Shown: positions 23,264 to 31,445 of the stretch, piece by piece | How the letters are laid out: each line of letters starts with the position of its first letter | Position numbering within the stretch: position 1 is the first letter of the stretch | Source: DATIJJ01 sp035478795 | GTDB lineage: Bacteria; Pseudomonadota; Gammaproteobacteria; DSM-16500 | Assembly (NCBI GenBank): GCA_035478795.1 | Contig: DATIJJ010000065.1 | Span: 1-32,118 of the forward strand | Reading direction: 5' to 3' | DNA: 32,118 nt | Program-made: the position numbers and the translations under genes | Notes under the pieces: model-generated | What the model saw: the letters and a program-made list of their open reading frames with translations, nothing else | What the model was told of the DNA's origin: nothing | Database searches by the model: none

Positions 23264-24889
23264 TTAATTTCCCAGTAATTTATTTAATACATCGCCTGCT
23301 TTGCCGGGCAATTGTTTTTTAATTTGTTCCTGAATTTTTTCTTTTGTTTGATTCGTCACTTTTTTAATTTGTTGTTCTGCGAGCGCTTTGGCAAGTGCGC
23401 CCGAATCCAGACGAATGCCCGGGTTGTTTAAATTGCCGGTGATGAGAACAGGAATGGTCAGGCCATACAAATTCATCGCATTATCTTTTTGATCCGCGCG
23501 TTGTTTGATAGCCGTTTGCAGGGCGTAATCGATTTTTTGATTGACGAGATCGATCGTACCAGCCCCCCGAATTGCAAAACGCGGTGTGTCGCCAACGAAA
23601 TCATTATTGTTAATGACGCCACTTCGAATCACAGCTGTACCTGTCAGTGTGCCGAAATTTGTCTGATTGGTGTTGGTGGCCGTCATCGGTTGATGTTTGA
23701 TGAGGGCATAGGCGCTGTCGACGAGATAACCGAGATCGATACCTTTCAGTGCGCCATTATTAAAAGTAAATTGACTGACACCATTCAAATTTTGCAGAAG
23801 TGTTTTGGGTGCTGTACCCGCTGTGGTCACTTGCATTTCAAGATTGGCGAGCCCTGCAATTTTCAATTTCTGATTTTGTCCACCGAGATCATTGATCAAA
23901 GGTTCTGCCTGCACGTTTGTGAGTTTCGCGTGTGCGGTGATTTCCGGGGTGGACGCATTCAGATTCACAATCGTCTGTCCTGTGATCGTTCCCTGATAAA
24001 AATCTGCGGAAAAAGGAGCGATATCGAGAATCCCTTTTTGAAAATGTGCCTTGACGGCCACATTCGTCATTCGAACAGTGGCAGTTTGCAAACTATCCAG
24101 TTTTAATTCCGCATTGATTACAGGATTTGTATTTAAACGGGTAATGTTCAGGTTGCCTTTCATCGCCAAATTGGCAACGGTTGCCCTGATGTTGTCGCAT
24201 TGTAATGTTTGCTGATTCAGGTCGAAGTTCATATCGCCTTTGATCGTGACAGGTGTTTTTTTGCCGTCTGTTGTAACATCAAAAGAAGCCTGGATCGGGA
24301 AAGATTTTTGCAGATTAATATTATTTGCCTGCAACTCAAAATGGTTAATCGCATAATATTTTTGAGTCTGTTCGTCGGTGTAATCCATGCTGGAATGTGT
24401 GATATGAATCCCCGAAATCGCAAGTCCCATGACCATTTTTTTGTGAGTTGCAGGTGTGTTTGTATTGCCTGTTTTTGTCATATCGGCAGGCAGATTAAAT
24501 GCCCAGTTGGCGAGACCGTTTTTATTTTTAATGAGATGTAATTTCATGCCATTTAATACAATGCCGTCGGATTCAATGCGTTTATCAAGTAGCGGCAGGA
24601 TTTTCACACCCATCGTAATAGTTGAAATTTCGGAAAATATTTTTTGATTAAAACCGGCCGGATTGCCGAGCGAAGAATGACCGACTTTAATGCCAAAATA
24701 GGGAAACAGTGTCCAGGACAGATCGCCATCAATCATCAGTTCCCGACCGGTGGTTTTCATGACCTGATCTGTCAGTACCGGTTTCAATCGGTTGGGACTC
24801 ACGAAGGTGATGAGTAAAACAATCGTGAGAATGGCCAACAGGATGAGCATGCCGATGACAAGACCGGCCAGTTTCAGTATTTTCAGCAT
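23264..24889 (-). CDS. AsmA family protein
   Basis: AsmA proteins are inner-membrane-anchored, mostly periplasmic beta-rich proteins; larger relatives (TamB, YhdP) carry phospholipids to the outer membrane. The 541-residue product has one N-terminal membrane segment (about 8-30, LAGLVIGMLILLAILTIV) followed by the AsmA domain: TGRELMIDGDLSWTLFPYFG, IKVGHSSLGNPAGF and GMKLHLIKNKNGLANW. The C-terminal AsmA_2 region follows (ALKGIDLGYLVDSAYALI, FAIRGAGTIDLVNQKIDYAL, VLITGNLNNPGIRLD). The tail is basic and coiled. GAGG precedes the ATG by nine bases. It lies 27 bases downstream of tRNA-Gly on the same strand, with no terminator visible between. Orthology to asmA itself is likely but not certain, so no symbol is given. 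Confidence 0.93.
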   Translation of the reverse strand: MLKILKLAGLVIGMLILLAILTIVLLITFVSPNRLKPVLTDQVMKTTGRELMIDGDLSWTLFPYFGIKVGHSSLGNPAGFNQKIFSEISTITMGVKILPLLDKRIESDGIVLNGMKLHLIKNKNGLANWAFNLPADMTKTGNTNTPATHKKMVMGLAISGIHITHSSMDYTDEQTQKYYAINHFELQANNINLQKSFPIQASFDVTTDGKKTPVTIKGDMNFDLNQQTLQCDNIRATVANLAMKGNLNITRLNTNPVINAELKLDSLQTATVRMTNVAVKAHFQKGILDIAPFSADFYQGTITGQTIVNLNASTPEITAHAKLTNVQAEPLINDLGGQNQKLKIAGLANLEMQVTTAGTAPKTLLQNLNGVSQFTFNNGALKGIDLGYLVDSAYALIKHQPMTATNTNQTNFGTLTGTAVIRSGVINNNDFVGDTPRFAIRGAGTIDLVNQKIDYALQTAIKQRADQKDNAMNLYGLTIPVLITGNLNNPGIRLDSGALAKALAEQQIKKVTNQTKEKIQEQIKKQLPGKAGDVLNKLLGN

Positions 24890-24916
24890 GTGTGTATACC
24901 TCTTTTTTGATCATCA

Positions 24917-24990
24917 TGGAGCGGGTGATGGGAATCGAACCCACGCTATCAGCTTGGGAAGCTGAAGTTCTACCATTGAACTACACCCGC
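24917..24990 (-). tRNA. tRNA-Gly (anticodon CCC)
   Basis: The minus strand folds as a cloverleaf. The acceptor GCGGGTG pairs with CACCCGC; the D-arm starts TAGTTCAATGGTAGAAC; the anticodon stem TCAGC/GCTGA encloses the loop TTCCCAA, which puts CCC at the anticodon. The T-arm has GTGGG-TTCGATT-CCCAT with one G-T pair. The discriminator is T and the CCA end is encoded. The length is 74 bases. CCC reads GGG codons. Confidence 0.95.
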
Positions 24991-25008
24991 GTGTCGGGTT
25001 TTTGGCGC

Positions 25009-25014
25009 ATCATA
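25009..25014 (-). promoter_or_regulatory. Probable -10 of the tRNA-Gly promoter
   Basis: On the minus strand TATGAT is followed by GCGCC, a GC-rich discriminator typical of stringently controlled tRNA promoters. It lies 18 bases before the mature 5' end. The -35 region (TGCAAA at 17 bp) is weak. Confidence 0.4.
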
Positions 25015-25074
25015 ACAGACTGTCTGGAAAATTTGCATTATTAATCTTTCTTGCAATCAAAAAATAACAGAGTA

Positions 25075-26508
25075 ATGATATCCCCCTTGATTAAAATACC
25101 GACTGAGGGTTTTCTCTTGCAAACCTGTCTTTTTTACGACATTGAAACAACAGGGCTCAGCAAATCATTCGATCAGGTGTTGCATTTTGCAGCGATTCGA
25201 ACGGATCTCCATTTAAAGGAACTGGATCGCTATGAGCTCAAAATCAAATTGAATCCGGATGTGATTCCGTCACCCTATGCCATTTTGACGCATAAAATCG
25301 GTATTCAGACTATGTTATCCGGTGTGTCGGAATGGGATGCGATCCGGCAAATTCATGCGTGGCTGAATACACCGGGTACGATCAGCCTCGGTTACAATAC
25401 GCTCGGATTTGATGATGAATTTTTGCGATTTTCTTTTTATCGCAATTTGCTGAAACCTTACACCCATCAGTATGCCGGTCAATGTCATCGTATGGATCTT
25501 TATCCGATGGCCGTCATGTTTTTTTTATTTAAAAATGAAGTCATCACCTGGCCTGAAAAGGAGGGGAAAATTTCTTTAAAGCTGGAAGATATCAACGCTG
25601 CGAATCAACTGGTTTCCGGCCGTTCGCATCATGCCATGGTGGATGTTGAAGTCACGCTCGAGCTTGCGCGGCGTTTTTCAAAAGAGCGTGAGATGTGGGA
25701 ATATTTGCACGGATATTTTAAAAAAGAAATCGATCATGCACGCATGCAACCGCTGCAAAATACGATGGCGCTTTGTGTAAATGGAAAATTCGGCAGCAAG
25801 GATCATTTTCAATGCCCGGTTTTATTGTTGGGGAATCACGAACATTATAAAAATCAAACCATCTGGTTGCGTCTTGATAACCCGGAATTGACTGAATTAA
25901 CGATCGAAACGATTGCGGAAAAAACATGGGGTGTGAATAAAAAACCCGGCGAGCCGAATTTTATGTTGCCGTGCAAGCCACGTTTTCTTTCGCAAATGGA
26001 CAGTGCGCGTATCAAACAGGCTGAAAAAAATAGCGAGTGGCTTAAAAAAAATCCCTCGATGCTGGATGAAATTAAAAATTATTATGTGCATTACAAATAC
26101 CCTGTTTTTCCAAAAACCGATATCGATGCGAGTTTATATCTGAATGGATTCTGGTCGAAGGAAGACGAATTTTTCTGTCATCGGTTTCATGCTGTGGATA
26201 ATCAAAAAAAAGCCGGACTGCTTGCCGGGGTTAGCAATCCCAACTTGAAAATGCTGGCGTTGCGTGTGATGGGTCGACTCTCGCCTGATTTATTGTCGCC
26301 TGCCGATCTGGACAGTTTTGCAGACTACATGCGCTGTGTGAATGCGCCTGATGAAAAAGACACCCTGATTGATTATCAGGGGAAAAAACGGTTGACGCCG
26401 CTGGCCGCTCTTCGGGAGATTGAGCAAATCCGGTCGGAGAAAGCGCTGGATGAGGCAGATTTGCAGTTGTTGGAAGAGTATGAAGCGTATCTTCGCGCAC
26501 GAACATGA
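25075..26508 (+). CDS. sbcB: Exodeoxyribonuclease I
   Basis: ExoI degrades single-stranded DNA 3' to 5' and acts in recombination and mismatch repair. The product is about 477 residues, the family length. It has the DEDDh exonuclease core: FYDIETTGL (D22, E24), SLGYNTLGFDDEFLR (D113 or D114) and SHHAMVDVEVTLELA (H186, D190). It then has the SH3-like and C-terminal helical domains, including CNPVLL-type FQCPVLLLG and RLSPDLLSPADLDSF. The start is uncertain: an ATG at 25075 has AGAG four bases upstream, a TTG at 25117 has a better GAGGG seven bases upstream and would begin just before LFYDIETTGL, and a TTG at 25051 extends further. The ATG is taken by default. Divergent from tRNA-Gly. Confidence 0.93.
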   Translation: MISPLIKIPTEGFLLQTCLFYDIETTGLSKSFDQVLHFAAIRTDLHLKELDRYELKIKLNPDVIPSPYAILTHKIGIQTMLSGVSEWDAIRQIHAWLNTPGTISLGYNTLGFDDEFLRFSFYRNLLKPYTHQYAGQCHRMDLYPMAVMFFLFKNEVITWPEKEGKISLKLEDINAANQLVSGRSHHAMVDVEVTLELARRFSKEREMWEYLHGYFKKEIDHARMQPLQNTMALCVNGKFGSKDHFQCPVLLLGNHEHYKNQTIWLRLDNPELTELTIETIAEKTWGVNKKPGEPNFMLPCKPRFLSQMDSARIKQAEKNSEWLKKNPSMLDEIKNYYVHYKYPVFPKTDIDASLYLNGFWSKEDEFFCHRFHAVDNQKKAGLLAGVSNPNLKMLALRVMGRLSPDLLSPADLDSFADYMRCVNAPDEKDTLIDYQGKKRLTPLAALREIEQIRSEKALDEADLQLLEEYEAYLRART

Positions 26509-26522
26509 AATTTGCATGGACT

Positions 26523-26575
26523 GATTTTACCATGTAAAATTCGTCCACAGCCCCCGAAATTTACATGGTAAAATC
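26523..26575. repeat. Inverted repeat ending at the ATPase start codon
   Basis: The arms 26523-26543 and 26555-26575 are 21-bp inverted repeats with one mismatch around an 11-base spacer. Each arm contains the near-palindrome TTTACCATGTAAA (or its complement). A degenerate third copy begins near 26512 (AAATTTGCATGG). The right arm ends at the base before the ATG of the ATPase gene. It could be an autoregulatory operator or an mRNA hairpin that hides the ribosome site; no clear Shine-Dalgarno is otherwise present. Confidence 0.75.
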
Positions 26576-27802
26576 ATGAGAAGAAACTTATCTAATAAAA
26601 TCAATACGTTGCTTACAATGTTTCCCGCGGTGGCCGTCGTGGGGGCCAGGCAATGTGGGAAAACAACGTTGGTCAGAACGCTACGTCCGGACTGGCTTTA
26701 TATCGATCTCGAGAAACCATCTGATTTCAATCGCATTGAGAGTGATCCCGAATTTTTTTTACAACAGAATTCAGCGCAGGTTATTTTTGACGAAGCCCAG
26801 CTTTCCCCGACGTTATTTGAAGTGTTGCGCGGGGTAATAGATAATGATCGTGAAAAGCCAGGTCGTTTTATTATCACCGGTTCAAGCAGTCCTGAACTAT
26901 TGACACATATTTCGGAAACACTTGCGGGTCGTATTGCAACGGTTGAACTGGGAACCTTAAAAGCGAATGAATTGTTTGATAAACCGTTAAGTTCTTTTTA
27001 TCAATTATTTGAAAACCCGCTATCAGCGAGCTTTTTTGATCATTTGCCAGAAGCCACGCTCAGCCTGAATCATATCCAGCAGGCATGGTATCAGGGTGGT
27101 TATCCTGAGCCTGTATTGAAAAAATCAAAAGCGTTTTATTTGCAATGGATGGAAAATTACGAAAACACCTATATTTATCGTGATCTTGCCAGACTTTATC
27201 CGCGATTGAACAAAACAGCCTATCAACGATTTTTGGGCATGTTATGTCATTTGTCTGCCACGATACTCAACAAATCGGAGATAGGGCGCGCGCTCGAAGT
27301 GAGCGAAAAATCTGTCCGGGAATTTTTAACGATTGCAGATGGTACATTTTTATGGCGTCAACTGGCCAGTTATGAGAAATCGGCTGCAAAAAGTATTATT
27401 AAAATGCCAAAAGGCCATATACGCGACACGGGTTTGTTGCATACGTTATTACGTATTACGGATGAACAACAATTATATCGTGACCCGATCGTTGGACGTT
27501 CTTTTGAAGGTTTTGTCATGGAAGAGTTGATCAAGGGATTGCAATCATCGTTGATTACGCATTGGCAGCCATTTTATTACCGTACGCGTGGAGGTGCTGA
27601 AGTGGATTTCATTCTTGAAGGCCCATTTGGAACGTTACCTGTCGAGATCAAATATGGCACTCAGGTCACAAATAACCAACTTAAATCACTCGAGAGTTTT
27701 ATTGTGGATAATGAGTTGCCTTTTGGTTTGTTGATCAATCAGGCGAACAGACCGTACTGGCTTAATCGTCGTATTTTTCAACTGCCGGCTAATTATTTGT
27801 AA
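26576..27802 (+). CDS. AAA-type ATPase with DUF4143 C-terminal domain
   Basis: This 408-residue protein belongs to the widespread family of P-loop ATPases that pair an AAA domain with a DUF4143 domain. Seen are Walker A GARQCGKTT (23-31), WLYIDLEKPSD, Walker B VIFDEAQ (69-75), the sensor FIITGSSSPELL, and the AGRIATVEL segment. A winged-helix-like LNKSEIGRALEVSEKSVREFL follows near residue 225. The C-terminus YRTRGGAEVDFILEG then PVEIKYG has the E-D-EIK pattern of a PD-(D/E)XK nuclease fold. Its biological role is poorly understood; genes of this type move often between bacteria. The gene stands alone, with an inverted repeat at its start and a dispersed repeat after its end, which agrees with recent acquisition. 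Confidence 0.9.
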   Translation: MRRNLSNKINTLLTMFPAVAVVGARQCGKTTLVRTLRPDWLYIDLEKPSDFNRIESDPEFFLQQNSAQVIFDEAQLSPTLFEVLRGVIDNDREKPGRFIITGSSSPELLTHISETLAGRIATVELGTLKANELFDKPLSSFYQLFENPLSASFFDHLPEATLSLNHIQQAWYQGGYPEPVLKKSKAFYLQWMENYENTYIYRDLARLYPRLNKTAYQRFLGMLCHLSATILNKSEIGRALEVSEKSVREFLTIADGTFLWRQLASYEKSAAKSIIKMPKGHIRDTGLLHTLLRITDEQQLYRDPIVGRSFEGFVMEELIKGLQSSLITHWQPFYYRTRGGAEVDFILEGPFGTLPVEIKYGTQVTNNQLKSLESFIVDNELPFGLLINQANRPYWLNRRIFQLPANYL

Positions 27803-27824
27803 TAATTTAGGGCGTGTCCTCAAT

Positions 27825-27910
27825 CTGTCATGCCAGCATGCTCCTGGCTGGTATCCAGTGTCTTTAAAAAAGGGCGCTGGATGCCAGCTAAAAACATGCT
27901 GGCATGACAG
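27825..27910. repeat. Dispersed hairpin repeat
   Basis: The ends CTGTCATGCCAGCATG (27825-27840) and its exact reverse complement at 27895-27910 enclose a second imperfect stem (CTGGTATCCAGTG against CGCTGGATGCCAG). The unit is 86 bp and can form a long hairpin, followed by TTTT on the plus strand, so it may end transcription of the ATPase gene. Sequences with this 'tgtcatgccagcatg' look occur as dispersed intergenic repeats in various bacteria. It is just upstream of gspD. Confidence 0.7.
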
Positions 27911-27959
27911 TTTTATGGTATCTTCATGGGCAATGCAGTTTAAACGTGACAGGCAACGC

Positions 27960-29969
27960 ATGAAACAATTCCGCTCTCTGACAATGGCTTTCTGGCTGCT
28001 TTTATTGGCCACCCGGGGTATGGCGGCCGAGCCTCTGTCAGCACCGATTCAGAATAAAGCACCTCCCGCGCCTCTTTCGACAACAGCGGAAGCAGTGGAC
28101 GCGCCGGACGCATCGAATGCCGATCAACCGGCACCGGCAGAAGGGCGATTGTGGAATTTGCAGGATGCCGACATTCTCTCCGTCATCAATGAAGTCTCCC
28201 TTGAAACCGGCAAGAATTTTATTGTCGATCCGCGTGTGAGTGGCAAAATTACGCTCGTTTCCAGTAAGCCCATCAAACCGGATCAGGTGTACCAGGTCTT
28301 TTTATCGGTGTTGAGTCTTCTCGGCTACTCGGCGATTCCAAATGGCGAAGTGGTCAAGATTATTCCCAATATGGAAAGTGGTGAAAATGCGACCAAAGTG
28401 GTGAACCGTCTGGTACCCGGCAAGGGCGATGAAGTGGTGGTGCGAGTCATTCCGCTGGATAATGTCTCGGCCAATCAGCTGATTCCCATTATTCGCCCAT
28501 TGATGCCACAATGGAGTAATGTCTCGGCCTACACGCCAGGCAATGTGCTGATCCTTCTGGGGCGCGCGAATAACCTGCAGCGCATTGCCCACATTATTCG
28601 CAATATTGATCAGACGTCTTCCAATAACATTGACGTCGTGCCGTTGCATCAGGCGTCCGCCTCGCAATTGGCGACTGTCTTGAATAATCTGCAAAATGCA
28701 TCGCGCACATCGGGCGATACGCCGATGGTTTCCATTGCAGCGGATGAGCGCAGTAACAGTATTTTATTAAGCGGTAACCGGGCGGCCCGGTTGCACATGA
28801 AATTTTTAATCAACCATCTGGACAGGCCATCCAGTGGTTCGTCAGGTAATACCCAGGTGATTTATTTACGGTATCTGCAGGCAGCCAAATTCGCGCCGAT
28901 ATTAGGCAAGATTGCACAAAACATGCTGGGCAAGGAAGTTGGAAAAGACGCCCCGGCGCCGAGCGGTTCGGCTTCAGGTGGGCCTGGCAAAACACCTGAA
29001 AATACGACGATCATTCAGGCGGAACCGAACACCAATGCCATTATTATCACAGCGCCCGGGACTATGATGGCCGCCCTGAATGCCATTGTGGCGAAACTGG
29101 ATATTCGCCCGGCGCAAGTGCTGGTTGAAGGGATTATTGTCGAAGTGGATCAGAGCAATCTCAAAAATTTCGGTATTCAATGGGGATCGTTAACGGGGGC
29201 GGCGACCATTCCAACCCCAACGAACCCAACGGATTTTCCGGTGCCAGGGGCTGGCAATGTGGGCATTATTCCCAATACCAGTATTGTGGCCATTTTAAAT
29301 ATTCTGGAAAACCAGTCAGGCACCAATATTTTGTCGACCCCATCGATTGCAGTTCTAGACAATCAAAAAGCGATTCTGGAAATTGGTCAGGATGTGCCGA
29401 TGCAAACCGGTTCGTATGCCACAACCGGGGGTGCCAATACGGTCACGCCTTTTAATACGATTGAAACAAAGCCTGTCACGTTGAAGCTGCAAGTCATTCC
29501 GCAAATCAATCTGGGTGATGCCGTGCGTCTTATTATTAATTTGAAAAATGATACCTTGCAAAATCCCAATTCGCCGGGGCTTACACCCATTATCAATACC
29601 AGTAATATTCAAAACGCGGTCATCATCAACAGTAAGGATGTGTTAGTGCTGGGTGGTTTGATCAGTAACAATGTCACTGAAACCCTGAATAAAGTCCCAC
29701 TTCTCGGAGACTTGCCTGTTGTTGGATTATTATTCCAGCAAAAAAATCGGCAGATACAAAAGAAAAATTTGCTGGTGTTTTTGAAGCCGACGATTTTGCG
29801 TAATCCCGAAGATTACACGATGATCACCAATACCAAATACGATAAAATCCGCAACGCACAAATTAACTGGCCGGAAGATTTGTCGAAAGTCCCGGCCAAA
29901 GCGCCTAATGTCTTGCCGCCATGGAACCACAATACCGAATTGCCCAAACCTTTTGAGTCGACGAATTAA
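27960..29969 (+). CDS. gspD: Type II secretion system secretin GspD
   Basis: GspD forms the outer-membrane secretin pore of the type II secretion system. The 669-residue product starts with a signal peptide (MKQFRSLTMAFWLLLLATRG, likely cut after MAA). The N0 domain follows (LWNLQDADILSVINEVSLETG, about 60-130), then the N1-N3 repeats (IIRPLMPQWSNVSAYTPGN, VVPLHQASASQLATVL, VIYLRYLQAAKFAPIL), a Gly/Pro/Ser linker, and the C-terminal secretin domain. The secretin domain includes ILSTPSIAVLDNQKAILEIG, DVPMQTGSY and VPLLGDLPVVGLLFQ. The ATG at 27960 is chosen; the frame is open to 27858 but that part translates the dispersed repeat. An ATG at 27933 is also possible. The stop overlaps gspE as TAATG. 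The secreted substrates are not encoded here. Confidence 0.96.
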   Translation: MKQFRSLTMAFWLLLLATRGMAAEPLSAPIQNKAPPAPLSTTAEAVDAPDASNADQPAPAEGRLWNLQDADILSVINEVSLETGKNFIVDPRVSGKITLVSSKPIKPDQVYQVFLSVLSLLGYSAIPNGEVVKIIPNMESGENATKVVNRLVPGKGDEVVVRVIPLDNVSANQLIPIIRPLMPQWSNVSAYTPGNVLILLGRANNLQRIAHIIRNIDQTSSNNIDVVPLHQASASQLATVLNNLQNASRTSGDTPMVSIAADERSNSILLSGNRAARLHMKFLINHLDRPSSGSSGNTQVIYLRYLQAAKFAPILGKIAQNMLGKEVGKDAPAPSGSASGGPGKTPENTTIIQAEPNTNAIIITAPGTMMAALNAIVAKLDIRPAQVLVEGIIVEVDQSNLKNFGIQWGSLTGAATIPTPTNPTDFPVPGAGNVGIIPNTSIVAILNILENQSGTNILSTPSIAVLDNQKAILEIGQDVPMQTGSYATTGGANTVTPFNTIETKPVTLKLQVIPQINLGDAVRLIINLKNDTLQNPNSPGLTPIINTSNIQNAVIINSKDVLVLGGLISNNVTETLNKVPLLGDLPVVGLLFQQKNRQIQKKNLLVFLKPTILRNPEDYTMITNTKYDKIRNAQINWPEDLSKVPAKAPNVLPPWNHNTELPKPFESTN

Positions 29970-31444
29970 TGGCAGCGGTCAATCCACTTTCATTTTCATT
30001 TGCAAGACGCCATGGTGTTCTTTACATGGGAATTGAACAGGATCGGGCTAAAATTCTCTATTGCGGTCATCCCGCGCTTTCCATCCTGAGTGAATTGCAG
30101 AGGCATCTCACACGGCCGCTTTTGCTCGAACAGGCGAATGAGGAACAATTTAATAAACAACTCGTCAAACAGTATGAAACCGATAGTACAACAGCCATGT
30201 CGATGGCCGAAGACATGGGTGAGAACATGAATTTGTTTGAGCTCATTCAGGAATTGCCGAAGCCGGAAGATTTGCTCGAGCGTCAGGATGATGCGCCGAT
30301 TATTCGTTTGCTGAATGCGCTTCTTTCTGAAGCCATCAAGGAAAGTGCATCGGATGTGCACATTGAAACATTCGAGGACCGCGTGATGGTGCGTTTTCGT
30401 GTGGATGGCGTGCTTCGCGAAGTGCTTGAACCGCAGCGTATTCTGGCGCCACTCATCGTTTCACGCATCAAGGTGATGGCCAAACTCGATATTGCTGAAA
30501 AACGGTTGCCGCAGGATGGCCGTATTACCTTGCGCATTGCAGGACGCGCTGTCGATGTGCGTGTGTCGACCATGCCAACGAGCCATGGCGAGCGTGTGGT
30601 GTTGCGATTGCTCGACAAACAATCGGCGCGTCTTGATATGGCGGACCTTGGCATGATGCCGCACACATTACAGCTCATGCAGAAATTAATTTCGCTCCCA
30701 CACGGTATTATTCTCGTCACAGGACCGACCGGTTCCGGTAAAACGACTACGCTCTATGCTGCATTGAGTTCGCTGAATACGCATGTTCGCAATATTTTAA
30801 CGGTGGAAGATCCTATCGAATATGATTTGACCGGCATCGGGCAAACGCAGGTGAATTACAAGGTGAATATGACGTTTGCGAAGGGATTGCGTTCGATTCT
30901 GCGTCAGGATCCGGATGTGGTGATGATTGGTGAAATTCGTGATCTTGAAACCGCGCAAATTGCAGTACAGGCGAGTTTGACGGGGCATCTTGTTTTATCG
31001 ACACTTCATACGAACAGTGCGACGGGTGCGATTACGCGTCTGGATGATATGGGGATCGAACCGTTTTTATTATCATCCAGTCTGATTGGTGTGCTGGCGC
31101 AACGGTTGTTGCGATTGTTATGTCCGCATTGCAAACAACCGGAGAAAGCGGATGCCAGTGAATGTGAATTGATGAATGTGTCGAATGATCCGGCACCTGT
31201 GATTTATTATCCGGTGGGTTGTAGCGAGTGTCGTCAAAGTGGTTACAAGGGCAGAAGTGGTGTGTATGAACTCATTATGATTGACGATAAATTGCGTGCA
31301 ATGATTCATGATCATGAACCGGAATCCCACTTAAAAAAATATGCGCGGACATTATTCCCCGGTATTCGACAGGATGGATACAAGCGCGTGCTCTCGGGCG
31401 ATACGTCGCTTGAAGAAGTGATTCGTGTGACAAGCGAGGAATGA
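29969..31444 (+). CDS. gspE: Type II secretion system ATPase GspE
   Basis: GspE is the cytosolic hexameric ATPase that drives pseudopilus assembly in type II secretion. The 491-residue product shows the N-terminal GspL-binding part, then the secretion NTPase core. Motifs include ASDVHIETFEDRVMVRFRVDG, Walker A GPTGSGKT (252-259), the Asp box VEDPIEYDL, Walker B VVMIGEIRDLETA (about 318-330), and the His box TGHLVLSTLHTN. A tetracysteine zinc motif follows (C385, C388, C418, C421 in CPHC and CSEC), which distinguishes GspE/PilB from twitching ATPases. It lies between gspD (one-base overlap) and gspF (one base apart), so coupling is expected. Confidence 0.97.
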   Translation: MAAVNPLSFSFARRHGVLYMGIEQDRAKILYCGHPALSILSELQRHLTRPLLLEQANEEQFNKQLVKQYETDSTTAMSMAEDMGENMNLFELIQELPKPEDLLERQDDAPIIRLLNALLSEAIKESASDVHIETFEDRVMVRFRVDGVLREVLEPQRILAPLIVSRIKVMAKLDIAEKRLPQDGRITLRIAGRAVDVRVSTMPTSHGERVVLRLLDKQSARLDMADLGMMPHTLQLMQKLISLPHGIILVTGPTGSGKTTTLYAALSSLNTHVRNILTVEDPIEYDLTGIGQTQVNYKVNMTFAKGLRSILRQDPDVVMIGEIRDLETAQIAVQASLTGHLVLSTLHTNSATGAITRLDDMGIEPFLLSSSLIGVLAQRLLRLLCPHCKQPEKADASECELMNVSNDPAPVIYYPVGCSECRQSGYKGRSGVYELIMIDDKLRAMIHDHEPESHLKKYARTLFPGIRQDGYKRVLSGDTSLEEVIRVTSEE

Positions 31445-31445
31445 C

